Positions 28,969 to 41,659 of a stretch of 64,000 nucleotides of DNA are shown here, piece after piece. The DNA comes from Sipunculus nudus. Taxonomy: Eukaryota > Annelida > Sipuncula > Golfingiida > Sipunculidae. A program made the position numbers and the translations under genes. The stretch is taken from assembly GCA_026874595.1 (NCBI GenBank), contig CM049314.1, forward strand, positions 58,874,800 to 58,938,799, in the 5' to 3' direction. The notes under the pieces were generated by a model. It was not told where the DNA came from and ran no database searches. It saw nothing but the letters and a program-made list of their open reading frames with translations. The stretch's first letter is position 1. Every line of letters starts with the position of its first letter.

Positions 28969-29088
28969 TTGTCACGCAATTTCTCTGAGACTAATTTCTT
29001 TATTGGTCTTGAAAAAAACAAAAGGATGCCAAGTGTGTCCTAAGGGAGACAAATGTCATGTTCTCACAGAATTCTTGATGAATTCGAC
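28969..29088 (+). repeat. Dispersed repeat, copy 2
   Basis: The second copy of the repeat at 16766-16889, in the same orientation: TTGTCACGCAA, then GGATGCCAA, CCTAAGGG and TGAATTCGAC in order. Both copies are strongly diverged. Confidence 0.6.
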
Positions 29089-31009
29089 ATAAGTTCGTTC
29101 GGTGTGTACCTGTGGATCTGTCCCAGCGCAAGAACGGGTTATATTCTAGCATTCTAAATCGTCATATCCTTCCTGCCTACTACCAGCGGTAATCTTAATG
29201 AATGCTTTGCCCTACCAGTGTAAATTGTTAACTACGGTTGCAAATATTTTATTGATTAAACACTGACAAGGGAACGTTTGGCGTAATATTAAAGAGATTT
29301 ATTACCTTTCTCCGGGTATTGGCACCCAAGGTAAAAGATTCAAAAGAAAACCTCGAGTTTGGTATCGTTTAATTAGGAATCGGTTTAATTAATAACCTGT
29401 CCCTGTTAATTATAGCATTCTGAGTGATAACTGCTTCCCTGCGGTGTGTTATTTGGTTGCGGAATATGGTCAGCCGATTTTCTTAAGGCCTAGGGTTTTG
29501 AAAAGATGTAATAACACAATGGTAATATTATTAAGTACTGCTATTAGGCTGATTGGTTTAAATCAAGCACCACTTTACCAAAAAGTGCACTTAATTTGAA
29601 CGAATTTTAAATTCCATTATTACCTAACACATTTTTATTGTTAGCGTCTTGTTAATATATTAGCTTCTGGTGGTTTCAAAGAGTTTATTCAGTTAACAGT
29701 CAAGGTGGACTCAACATCTTCCTCTGTATTCTATAGCAATAATTGAACCAACTGTTCTAAAAAAATGATTCTTAAATGCTTGTTCATCCACACCTTCGCT
29801 TGAATAGTGTACAATGATTAACATTTAATCTTTGTAAACTTTTATTAGAATATATAATTTAAAAAGATTCAGTATAAATCTGCAGAGTGATTATTACTTT
29901 AAACTGACCATGTCTTGGAAGGTTATAGCGACGAATATAATGAAAATGTACGAACCTTTTAGCTTCTTATTACATTGGTACCAGTCTTTTCTAGATCTTC
30001 AGTCTTTTCTAACTCTTCGTCATATTGTGTACACCCGGTTTTCCAAATCAGTGTCTATTTACTAATCGCTCTCTAGAATTCCAATAGGGATAATATGACA
30101 AATTGTAAATTGGCCCGCACACCCTCAATATCGCCATATTTTTACAGAAATGATATCTAAACGTCGTGTTGTCTTGCAAATGGATGAATTTTGGAAATTA
30201 GGTACCTGCGCAGGGCTATTCCGAAAAACAAACCATCACAAAATGATGTTAAATATATAAGGATGTGAATGACGGCAGGATCTAATATACATGAATAATC
30301 GGAGAGTACGAGCGGAATACGGATGGGGTTCTATCCATAATAACCCCACAGTGAGCCAGTTGCACGTAAACTACTAATTAGGATAGAATAATTATCAGGA
30401 ATAAAAAAAGAGGATTCCACACACGCTGTACAAGGTCATACAATTAATGTATTAAACATAACTGCGGCCTCTCCAATCACTTTAAAACATCCATACTGCG
30501 TGATACAACATGATTCCAATTAAGGACCCCTCGCAAACAAGCACATCAGCTAAATGGAATGGTTTCTATAACGGCGGATGGCGACGTTATTACAGAAAGC
30601 TAATGAATTGAGTTTTTCTGTCTCTCCGTGACGTCCTTTGATATCCTGTTAGTCCTGACGAAGAGGTACCGATTAATACTATATTGTTCCATGGTTTACC
30701 ATTACGTTGATGATTACGTCTAATAAGTACTCGAAATATCTTCCATATGCGGGGAGATACGTGTTTTATGAAGGCACAGGTTATTTCAAGCCCCCTATCA
30801 CCAGCAGAACGTTGGCCCTCGGAGAACATATTTTTTGTTACAAACTGTCATTATTTTCCGGGAAATGATATTATGTATATTAAGTCTTATTAACACTGCG
30901 CATATCATTTGCTTTTTGTGTCCCATTGCAGATTATTCCCATCAGCATGCAAGGTGGAATATAAAAAAAAAAGATGATACAAATACAACTTGTTCAGTTT
31001 CTTTAAGAG
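29089..31009. other. Unannotated intronic stretch
   Basis: No gene or repeat was recognised. Frames near 30590-31074 on both strands have no motif. Confidence 0.35.
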
Positions 31010-31080
31010 GCTGGGCAAGTCGAGTATTAATGCGCTTGGTTTCGACCCGGGTTCAATCGCCGGCGTGGCTATGAGAATGA
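31010..31080 (+). mobile_element. Possible tRNA-like SINE head
   Basis: CCGGGTTCAATCGCC (about 31048-31061) resembles a pol III B box, with a possible A-box-like GGGCAAGTCGAGT about 35 bases upstream. The body cannot be delimited because another SINE in the opposite orientation follows. Confidence 0.35.
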
Positions 31081-31204
31081 CGTTTAGGTTAAGGTAGTGG
31101 GGGTTTATAGTCTGATATCACGAAGATGTCAGTCTCATCAGACTTAATTTACACATTGTCTTCCTGGTCTTTCGAGACTGTTCATTCTTATAGCTTTTCT
31201 CGGA

Positions 31205-31440
31205 TCCCTGGGGAGCATACACTAAGCAGCCCAGACGGCGCTAGGTAGTTATTCGTTCTATATTTGCCTGACACCCTTGTTTGACCAGTACCCATTCACT
31301 CATGGGTGAGGAGAGCGCACCCTTGTGGTGAATACTTTGGCTAGGAGTATTAGCGCGGAAAGCGGTCAGATCGGGACGCGAACCCACAACCTTGTGGTCA
31401 CGAGGCCAGCGCACTTACCATTACGCAACCACGCTCCACC
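31205..31440 (-). mobile_element. tRNA-derived SINE of a third type, minus strand
   Basis: On the minus strand the head reads GGAGCGTGGTTGCGTAATGG (A box), then GTTGTGGGTTCGCGTCCC (B box; on the + strand 31372-31383), followed by a body whose + strand form contains CATGGGTGAGGAGAGCGCAC and CCTTGTGGTGAA. Such a head and body are frequent in mollusc genomes from general knowledge. The left end at about 31205 is approximate. Confidence 0.65.
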
Positions 31441-31615
31441 AAGTGAGTTGATGGCCCGTCCAAGGCCAGTGGTTCTCTCCGGGTCCTCCGGTGTCCTGCA
31501 TATCTCCCTACGCTCTCCCCCCAGCGGTTATACGTCCCTGACATCATCTGCTTGATATAGCAAGGTTTTCCGGGTATGAACACCGGGGTTCGCACAGAAC
31601 ACAGAATTGTATTTT
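31441..31615 (+). repeat. SINE-like repeat fragment
   Basis: GATGGCCCGTCCAAGGCCAG, GGTTCTCTCCGGGTCCTCCG and a short C-run resemble the central domain of tRNA-derived SINEs of marine invertebrates. No tRNA head adjoins it in the same orientation, so it is probably a fragment. The assignment rests on memory of such domains, not on a search. Confidence 0.4.
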
Positions 31616-34600
31616 GACTACTGAATGTGTGGTATTGCATTGTGCATCAAACACAAATTATTAATATGCCACACCCGCTTTCGTTGGTCTGGTAACGCCA
31701 ATTTTAGCATAGGGCCAAGAATCGGACTAATGAGAGCTTTTGTCCTGATGTAATCAAATTGGTTTAAAGTATGTTTTAGACTACCGAGTAGAACGTCTAC
31801 GTGAGGATCGTAGAGACTACCGAACGTCATCTCCCGTGCCTCGTAGCATTAGTTATTATAATTGCAATGTAAAATAAATAAGTTTAATTTAAGGTGCCTC
31901 TACAGCCAGGGTTGTGATGATATAAGTTAACTATGATTACTCTTTTAATAAAACCCTTAAATATATAAAGGTTCAACATGTCCGACCGCAGACATGATCG
32001 TTTTCTCCCGAAAGCTAGGGTCCATTGCAATAAGGTGACTTAAGTCAGCTAAGTGGCTTAAGCCCAGGGTCATATGTGTGTTACTACGGGTACAATTATG
32101 ACGTCAAAGTTGAAACAATGTTTTTATGACTGCTACTGGGACATCAGGTACAGTGTTATTGTAATAGGGCCCTGCTGCATTAATTCTTAAGCTATTAACA
32201 TTATTCATTCTTCTGTGTATTCCACTCTGATGTGGCTGCACGAGTCGTCAGCCCTTATTAAATAAAGGTCATCGATATTGTTTTCCTGATTAAACTGGTG
32301 TCCTGTTCTAAGGTAGATATTGCAGAGTACAAATTTGCAGAATAGAGTATCGAGTAAAAATCTTGAGAATCTGCAGAATACAGTGAAAATTGAGATATAC
32401 GGCAAACCTTCATAGCAAAACTATCATGGAGCCACGCCTTGTTATTTGCTTCCATGCGTTGATGGATTTAAAACCTTCCCCGTATGTTAAAAGACTGGTT
32501 CCAACGTATTACTTATCCTTATGGTAAGCTAAATTTTAGGGATTTACAGGTAAACTGCTTATGGTCTCTGAAAAACTTGGGCATATTTTCTTCAAATAAA
32601 GGTGGATATTAAGGTGGAACACAGAATACATGACATTTTGCACTTGAAACTTCAAAATTCATTCATTCTTTAGACCAAAATACAATTCAACAGACTTTTT
32701 GCAGTTTGAATAACAGTAGCTTGTCACAATAGTCACCTTCAATTCTTTCCTCGAACCAGTACTGTATAATTTGAAGATGCTGGTTTTATGAAAATGAAGG
32801 AAATATTTAAAATACCATTTATCAATTGGGTAATGGTCAATTTGCTTTAGGCAATAAGGGAACATTTCCAAAGCCTAATATCTAAATTTATATTATCCGA
32901 ATCTGCATCTTTCTGAGTTTTGTGGGCACCACGTCTGGATATGCCATGTTCCAGACGAGGCGCTCTCCATACTCCTACGTATGGCTATAAAATAGATATT
33001 AAAGAGATATATGCTCGATCTCTTGGCCGATATATGGTTTTATATCTAGTGAATAAAGGAATGCGCCCATTTGCTTGATATGTCTGCAGTGATGAAGGCA
33101 TCATTTGGTCATTTTTATGTTATGAAAACCCAACCGTACGATGTCTTAGTAAGCCATACCAGGTTACAATCAAACATCGCCAGGGATTTGGTTTATAGAA
33201 AGCTGTCACAGTACGACATGCCCAAATGGTATACCTTCTTGGAAAATATGATATATTATAATTCAATTCAAATGATGTTTCACTTGTTCTTCAAAGCAAG
33301 TTTATATCTTTAAAATTCATGTTTAATAAGAGAACTGTCAATAAAATGTACTTATTTGCATTTTGCTATATTTTATCAAAACTGGACATATACCAGTTGT
33401 GTCCCTAGTTCTCTTTCAAAATAGTTTCATGTGATCCTTTGCCGCAAACGTCACTGAGAGACTTCAATTGTGCAAAAAAAACCGGGGGACAGTTTTATAT
33501 GCTAACGTGTATGGCTTTCTGTGAGATAAAACGGAGATTATGGCGGTGACACCTTTAGTTTTTCTGGTCTCTTCGGTTGCATTAAAATCAATTTACTGTG
33601 AAAGTGCCACAAAACGATTCCAAAGTGTCGATTAACCCAAATCGTTGTGACATATAGAGAAAAAAGGAACAGAGAGAAAAGTCGTGTGAAGTCTGACACA
33701 TGTACAGTTATTTTGTAGATGCGGCGGTTGTTTCAAATTTCATTTTTTTATATCCGAGCTTATTCTTGATTTCATAAAAACATGGAGCACTGATTAGTCT
33801 CCTTCAACTTCAAAAACATGGGCGTCTTCCTCTTTTTTTCAAGCGGCATCCGATGAAGTGTTTATCAGTCATTGTAACAGAAATATCGGGAGAAAAAAAT
33901 ATAAAAAAAAAGATGTACTTAAGCACATATAGAACTCGATGAGGCCAGATATTCAGATTATGTAAATTAAATATATTTCTTTGTAACAATCCGCACTCGC
34001 ACTACTCGTATTCATTTTAGTTTCCTACATGCAATATTTGGATTCAAAAGCTCGTGGTTGTGAAGCCACATAAAGGAATATACAACGACAATTACCGTTA
34101 TTGTCCCCCGCCCCCACCCACCCCACCCCCATTCCCCCTTTCGTGTGTATGTGCGGCGTTTCACAAAATAACTCACGCAATATAAATGGATTCTCATAAT
34201 AGTTTTAGTTCATTTCGGGAATGTCCCATTGAAGAATCTAATACATCTGGGTGTTGATTCAGCTCAAGGTCCGGATTCAGGAGAGTTATCAAGGAACATT
34301 CAGATTTATACAGGCACTCTTATTCTGGAACCATCCCATAATAGGGGCCCCCGAATGTTGGAGGTTTGCATTCCTTAGAATACAGATGTCTAATTTAATA
34401 TGTTTGATTGTCAAGGTATCGATCGATTTAGTTGAACCTTTGTTCTAATTACCTATAGTCTGTAAGTATTAAATATAGTTTCTCAAACGGTTGTGAAGAA
34501 CACCCATATTTGAATAAATAGAATCAAATCCCAAAAGGTTTTGATATTTCCCCAAATATTAAATGGAAGTGGATCCACCTATCCTTGAGCTTGTTTTTAT

Positions 34601-35105
34601 ATTTCATAAACTTTAAAACTTTTAAAAAAATCTCCTGTGAATGGTATAAAATCTTTCTGGACTCCCTTGCCTGTGTTGTTTTATTGACTGTAAAATGTCC
34701 ATTGGTGATGATACCCGTGAAAGAAAATATCTTAGTAGCTGAAGAACTAGCTCCTACTTCATGCGATGTTGACATTAATCACACTTCCTGCTGATGTCTT
34801 TCTTTAATTCTCAAAACAAATGTGCTATTTACGTTGTCGCGACTCATTTATTCCCCATAAAGATACTTTCTTTTAATTATAGCAGTAGAGTCCCTGATGG
34901 ATTCCTTTCCTCACTTTTTCCCGTTCCTACGTGATTTTACTTTTTACTTGACCACAGGCATGCGTCATTCAATATGGAATACATAGTATTCTTGTTCTTT
35001 TTAATGGGGGGAAATGAGATATGAAATCGTGTGTCACACGCCGGTTCTTTATCGCTTCCCTCGTTCTGTCTATCCCTTTGGTGATCCAAAAGTATCTTTT
35101 TCTTT
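31616..35105. other. Unannotated intronic stretch
   Basis: No gene was recognised. Contains a C-rich tract at about 34105-34135 and short A-runs. Frames at 33071-33313 and 34524-34794 are unremarkable and some overlap on opposite strands. Confidence 0.35.
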
Positions 35106-35472
35106 GTCTGTCTGTCTCTCTCTGTCTCTCTCTCTCTTGCGACAATGTAACATATATTTGTGCATCTTTTTACTTTCTCTTAATTCTGTCTGTATTCTAG
35201 CTTGATAGTATATATCTTCTCTCTCTCTCCCTGTTCTCCCCGTGCTCTCTCTGTCTCTGTCTCTCTATCTCTCTTTGCAGATTAATAAATATATCTCTCT
35301 TCTTTCTCTCTTTTCACTGTATTCTCTCTCTCTCTTCAGAAATTCACAAGTATACACCTTTTTTCTCTGATTCATTTTTATTTTATCTCTCTTTTCTCTG
35401 TCCTTGTTCTACCTGAAGAGATTTCAGGGTTTTCTTCGTCTCTGATTCTTCCCAGTCTCTGATTCTTCTTCT

Positions 35473-35508
<36 letters not shown>

Positions 35509-35543
35509 TGGACAAGGGATTCTCTCTTATTATAGATTAACAA

Positions 35544-35587
<44 letters not shown>

Positions 35588-35797
35588 ATAAGAAAGAGAG
35601 ACAGATAGAGAGAGAGGGAAGGGAAACAATCTTCAAACAATGTTCTCCATCTGTTTGCTTCGGACAAATTCTTAAGTGACTTTTTTGGTCTGTCTGTCTC
35701 TCTCTGAATCTATCTCTCTATTGCGACAATGTATCATATATTTGTGAATCTTTTTACTTTCTCTTAATTTTGTCTGTATTCTCACTTGATAGTTTAT

Positions 35798-35870
<73 letters not shown>

Positions 35871-36133
35871 TCTGTCTCTGTCTCTGTCTTTCTTTTTTCT
35901 CTCCTTCTCTCTTGGTAGATTAATAAATATATCTCTCTTCTTTCTCTCTTCTCACTGTTTATTCTCTCTTGAGAAATTCAAAAGTATACACCTTTTTTAT
36001 TTTATCTTTTATCTCTGGAGAGAGAAATACAAAGAGCTCTCTCTTCTCTCTTTCCTTGTTCTACCTGAAGAAATTCCAGAGATCTCTTCGTTTCTGATTC
36101 TTCCCAATCTCTGATTCTTCTTCTTCTTCTTTA

Positions 36134-36225
<92 letters not shown>

Positions 36226-36387
36226 TGGACAAGGGATTCTCTCTCATTATAGATTAACAAGATAAGAGAGAGAGAGAGAGAGAGAGAGAATGAGAATAAG
36301 AGAGAAAGACAGAGAAAGAGGGAGGGGTAAAATCTTCTAAACCGTTTCTGGTCTCGATCTGTTTGCTTCGGACAAATCCTTAAGGGA
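35106..36387. repeat. Tandem segmental duplication with (CT)n/(GA)n hairpin arms
   Basis: Copy A (about 35106-35677) and copy B (about 35688-36387) share, in order, TTGCGACAATGTA, AGATTAATAAATATATCTCT, AAGTATACACCTTTTTT, CTTGTTCTACCTGAAGA, GTGATGGACAAGGGATTCTC, TATAGATTAACAAG and GCTTCGGACAAAT. In each copy a (CT)n run (35478-35504; 36134-36221) is followed after about 45 bases by a (GA)n run (35548-35606; 36265-36292), so each can fold into a long hairpin. The copies differ mainly in microsatellite length. Serine-rich and Arg/Glu-rich frames here are artefacts. Confidence 0.85.
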
Positions 36388-36921
36388 GTTTATACCTTAT
36401 TTGTCTACCTTATAGACGGTGATCTTAGTATTGATAAATAATATATTTTCTTTTGGTCAAGTCATCTGAACTTAAATTCATTAGGAATTATGACCTTGCA
36501 TTATTCAAAATTCCATTTACAAACCCGTAATGCCCGTTTAATGCCGATGCCGTTGCCATTTCATCTGAGGGTCGTTAAAATCTGGCAAGTTTTATTGCCA
36601 GTCAGACATTTTAAACTTTTGCTTTTCAATAATAACGTGTTAGAACGGCCATGATGCTGTTTTCCCTTTAACAGGAAGCAGGTGCGCTAGTTCTGGTTCG
36701 TCCAACTGGAATGAAGGCGTTTGTCGTTTTATCAAACACGGTAGTTTAATGTTAATCACCATCAGGAGATTTAATGTGACCTTCGAGAGAGTCATTGTCA
36801 CGTGAGCCCTCGCTGTTTATTACTCTGCCAGCTGCTCTCTTGTCCATGCCCGGGTTTGAAATTCTTCTCTCAAAGAATTAGACTGTTTCCTCTGAGTTTC
36901 ACCAGTTATGTACTTAGACTT
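36388..36921. other. Unannotated intronic stretch
   Basis: No gene or repeat was recognised. Confidence 0.4.
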
Positions 36922-37375
36922 CAGTGATATAGGACTCGATACCGGATTTCGACTCGAGTCCACATTCTTAGGGGCTCGGACTTGGATTCGAGGCTCCTGG
37001 ACTCGGACTTGTACTCGGACTTGGAGATATAGACTCCATAAATCAGCAGTCTATCTCGCGGCCACCAGTCTACCACGAGTCCAGTAGGAAAAGCTCTGTC
37101 ACATAATGTAAAGACATAACATGCATGAACTACTTACAGAACGTTACAAAAAATGGCTTCATTTGCTAAGCTTCAGCTCTGCATCAAGATATAAATGTAG
37201 TTCAACATTCAGGTTAAACCATGTATGAACAAGCACGTATACACATTGAAATCTAAAATATCTGTTTTAAATTCCTTTAATAAGGACATTTGCATTGGAC
37301 TCGGACTGTTTTTCAATGACTTGGGCTCGAAGGAGATATACTTAAACTCAACATAAGGACCCAGACTTGAGTGGC
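36922..37375 (+). mobile_element. hAT-like non-autonomous element, copy 1 (right end uncertain)
   Basis: Starts CAGTGATATAGGACTCGATA and carries repeated subterminal motifs (GACTCGAGTCCA, GGGGCTCGGACTTGG, GACTCGGACTTG), with inverted forms near 37295-37375. The interior block AAAGCTCTGTCACATAATG matches, in reverse complement, the element at 62831-63313. No transposase frame is present. The right terminal repeat was not resolved, so this copy may be truncated. Confidence 0.6.
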
Positions 37376-39216
37376 TTTGAGCAGTTATCCCATCAGATGC
37401 CGAATTACTAATCCATGGCCATTTGTGTTTCGCTTTACACTCGTTGGGTTGCAAAATATTAAGAAATATCGGAGGTCGCCAGTTGAATGTTTTTGATTTT
37501 TGTTGGATGGTCAAATATTGTCTAGTATCGATACAGGGCCGACGACGATACTGATACTATTTATCCTGATGTATCGAGATGAATCGTATCAGCCCTAAGC
37601 GGTACCCGTTGGCGAAAACTGATACTAAGTGTCCGGGTCCGTTTTATCGACAAAATTATCGCATTTGTTATATTTCTCATGCAAGGTCAGTAGACAAAGG
37701 TGAGGTTGCTGTCGAAGTTTAAAGTATGTATATGAATAATTAATCAAGCATAGTAAAGATCCGTTAGGTACAATCTAATTCGAGTGTGGCGCAGGCTTGT
37801 AAATGCTTTTGTAAAAATAAACTTTAAAGGAAGCATTATTCACAAACAACGCAGGTCCATAAAATACCGATATCTTTTGGACATGAGAACCTGCACGATA
37901 GAAGCAAGAGCTGATCTACAATACATTTTTTCTCTGATCGATTTATACGGCCAATTTTACATGACAACATCGAGATAAAATACCATTTCTTCAGTATTAA
38001 CACTTCTCATTTCCTACAATGGATCTGATAAATAGAATACATAAAACAGAGGTATTCGGATTGATATAATGGAGGCTAACCCGAAATGTGAAACTTGAGT
38101 TATTCTTCACAAAGCATAGAATCGAGCATAAATACGCAAGCAACAAATTATCTTTCCAACAAGTATTGAGAACATCAAATATTTAGAGTTTATAACCCGC
38201 TCGTTTGGTTATATAACCCATAAATCACGAGAAATAGCCACGGTGGGAGCCATGGTTACATTTGCCTTGCTTAAAATCTTCAAAAAGGAAGGCAAGAGAT
38301 ACTGCAGTCGTAAAGTCCGGAACACGACAAATTGTCCCGAATATCTTAGGTAAACGACCGCGTGCCAGGTGGATTCTCTCTCGGTCGAACTGCTAACTTT
38401 ATCTTACTGGCATTCTATATTGCGTGTAAACCAAGTTGTCCAGAAGTGCCAAACGATATAGAGCATTGTAAAACAAACAGATGAGCCTGTGTTGAGAGGT
38501 AGGAGCGTTATTAGAATGCTTCTGTGTTCGAGATTAGAACGCAGACCCTTGGTATTGGCAGGTTCTTAAAATACCCTGTAACAACGTTTATACCTGCATA
38601 AAACTGAACCCTAGACAGGTTTATTGATCAAGCTAGCCCAGGTTGATGATGGGCAGCCAGACTTTGTTAATGCTCACCTAACGTTTCCGCTATCAGGGCC
38701 AGAGATATAACAAAACAAAAGCATAAACCACAGGCGCATGAATTCCTTTTAATAATAAAGTATTCATATCTCTTCCATATCTGTTCTTAGAGATACTACG
38801 ACGAAATCAGGTCAAACAACCCAATATTAAAACGCTTATACCGTGTTATCACTTGTAATATGACAAGGTTGGCATCTCAGCCAAAACCTTTCGATGGTGT
38901 CCATTCCAGATGGGTCACGTTAGTTCATGCCATTGCGCATCACTGAACTGTCAACGAAGGCCGCTTCCGCCACCGCTTGGAATGGACGATGTCGAAATTC
39001 AGACATCACCACAAAAGATGTATCCGGGTACCTTGTATTTATGTTTGAAAACAATGGAAATTTGATGGATTCGATTCTGTAACTCCCGTATTGTTGAAAG
39101 ATCAATTGGAATACGCACACAAGGAAGACAAAACCAGTATAAGCGGGTCGAGAACGTAACTTCCCTCATTATCGCACGAACGGTTTTTGCTTACTTGCCT
39201 ACCTTGTTCATCAGAA

Positions 39217-39222
<6 letters not shown>
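37376..39222. other. Unannotated intronic stretch
   Basis: No gene was recognised. At 37534-37595 a small imperfect inverted repeat (ACAGGGCCGACGACGATAC … CGTATCAGCCCT) may be a tiny hAT-like remnant. Confidence 0.3.
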
Positions 39223-39272
<50 letters not shown>

Positions 39273-39384
39273 CACAGAAAAGTCTGTTCACCGACTTTTC
39301 TGTGTATTCATGTTCCAGTTCTTCGTACAACGAACCAGCATGGCTATTCATTCATCTCTCTCTCTCTATATGTATATATATATT

Positions 39385-39422
<38 letters not shown>
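39223..39422. repeat. Two (AT)n tracts flanking a perfect hairpin
   Basis: AT tracts at 39223-39269 and about 39363-39422. Between them a perfect 16-bp inverted repeat (AATACACAGAAAAGTC at 39269-39284; its complement at 39293-39308) with an 8-base loop. Confidence 0.9.
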
Positions 39423-39424
<2 letters not shown>

Positions 39425-40920
39425 GTAATATATATCAAACAGTCCGAGAGTTTAGCACATATTCGATTTGTGACACACTACGGTCCGTTTCGCCCAGAAG
39501 GCTCTTCAGGTGTGATTATGAGTTCGGTGTGTTTAGAACGCGTGCTGCGTGCACAATTGGATTGGGGTTCACTGGAGCGTATCGGATATGAGTTCATTAT
39601 CTCGTATATATATATATAGGTCTCCAAGGAGGGTATTATAGCTAATTCTTACTCACTGTTTTTGTTGATCTTACACAATTTCACTACGCAATAGAAATCT
39701 ACATTCTAGGGAATTCAATCCTCCGCAAAATGGGTGTGACTCTATTGTGGAATGCTCCTAAAACTGTGGTTGCATTTATTAACATTAAATTCCAAATTTC
39801 GTTCATGCATAAGTGACTTTAAATTTGTGTATATTCCTGAATAACAAGTCCGGAACATGGACCGGATCCACACCAAAATTTAATCGATTCTTCACTTATC
39901 CATTCCCGCAATCCCGTGAAAATTTCATGAGATTCAGTTAATGATTCTGAGAGTTATATTGTGAACAAACACACACACGCATGCACGGGGATTAACACAT
40001 AATCTTCTGGTCGAGGCAACAATAATCATTGTGTAAAGCAGTGAAAGAGACGGACCAATAAACCTTATTACACATGGAGTCTCAAGCACCTGTTAATACA
40101 TACATCGACCCAAGACTATCAGTGTACCAAGACAAACACCAACCTACCAAGATCAACTGATTTTAAGTTTATATCATCTTTAACATCTGTTCACCGAGGG
40201 CCATTCTGTGAAATACGTGCGGCAGTTGGTCCTTTGAGGAATTACAAATATTTCCCTAACCCAATTGAATAACATCACTCCCCTCACTGGAGAATCAGCA
40301 TTGACTTCTAGGGTTCCGGAGTCGGCCCAAAGCCAAATTAAACAGAGGCAGCCCAAGTATTTTTTGCTTAATTCAACATTTGGTAACCACTGAATCCCAT
40401 CCTCTCTTGTATTGGGCTGTATTCATTATTTAGATTTCTCGCAATGACGCAAAACTAGTGCATTTGAATGAATCATGATCCAGCATGAGCTCTTGTCACG
40501 CCAGTTACGGGGTCGACTCTGGTTGCTGTTCTGTATAAGATAGAGGTACAAGGACAGGTGTGTTTCTTGAATTACTGTTTAGTAGAATTAATCATGTTTT
40601 CTTTCTGTTACACGGTTTGTTGGTTGTTATTTGGGCATGTCGGTAAATGTCAATTTACTAAGTTTTAAACGGATTCTAATAAAATCTGTAACCCAAGGAA
40701 AGCCTTTAAAATATTTAGGTTCTCTGATACCATATATAAGTTCTTCATTTAAAATACTTAATCCCATTGTAAGATTTCCTTGTCCCGGCCAAGGTCAGGG
40801 TTATTCATAGGTATTAGGGACGTGTTCTGGAGCACGTTTGTTAACCGTTTTTGTGAACTCTGTGTACCAGTACACAGTAAAGTTTTAAAAGGACCTAAGC
40901 AGGAGTATACGAAGGGTAAT
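39423..40920. other. Unannotated intronic stretch
   Basis: No gene was recognised. Only short simple repeats, such as CA-rich sequence near 39969. Confidence 0.35.
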
Positions 40921-41659
40921 CTGCGTTTTCCAGGCGCGCTTTAAACGGCCTTTACCGGACGCGCGGTATGTGGAATGCGGACTGCGGCTGCGGAACGCGG
41001 TATGCGGAATGCGGTGTAGATTCATGTGGGGCATTTATTGGTCGGGCGTTAAAACACTGCTTTAATACGTCAGCCCAGCTGATTTACCATTGACATCTGT
41101 TGGCTATGCTGACATATTTTAGGTCATGTTGAAGTCTGGTCAGGTGCTATACCGCGCGCGTTATGCGGATCCAGTTTTACCCGGTGATTCCATTTTACCG
41201 CTTCTGTCATGCCGCATACCGCATACCACAGGCCCAATAAACGCTTAATGATAAAACAACTAGAGCGCAAACAAAACTGCTTCCAATACCGTATATCGCA
41301 TACCGCGCGCCCGGTAAACGCAGTTTTACGGGTGAGCGGTATGCGGCATGCGAGCGATTTTTTTTTTTTTTTTTGCTCTGGTTATTTTAACATAATCCGT
41401 TTACCGGGCCCGCGGTCAGCGGAATTTGGATTGAAAAACGGTGTAAAATGGAATTCTTAGTGGAGAATTGGATCCCTATACCGCGCGCAGTAAAGCGCCC
41501 GTGAGCATTGGTTACAATATCTATGACCCACGGATGAAGCACCATAAAGCGGGTTTTGACATCATCGGGCCCATATAGCTGTGTTTTACCGCCCGTCAAG
41601 TAAATGCCCCACGTGATTTTATATCGCATTCCGAGTAATAAGCAATCTAGTAAACGCAG
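40921..41659. mobile_element. GC-rich foldback element of unknown class
   Basis: Ends begin CTGCGTTTTCC (40921) and, reversed, GCTGCGTTTAC (41660 leftward). Longer arms at 41005-41056 and 41581-41634 are diverged reverse complements, sharing CGGAATGCG, GTGGGGCATTTA and AAAACAC. The interior is packed with direct and inverted variants of GCGGTATGCGG, TACCGCGCGC and GTTTACCGGGC, plus a poly-T run at 41358-41374. The composition is sharply more GC-rich than the surroundings. It has no coding capacity and no clear target-site duplication was found. Confidence 0.65.

Noticed and set aside
35770-36260. Serine/leucine-rich and Arg/Glu-rich frames
   Set aside because: Translations of (CT)n and (GA)n arms of the duplicated segment; no non-repeat coding content.
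37534-37595. Tiny hAT-like element with CAGGGC-type ends
   Set aside because: The inverted match is short and imperfect and no target-site duplication was found; mentioned only as a possible remnant.
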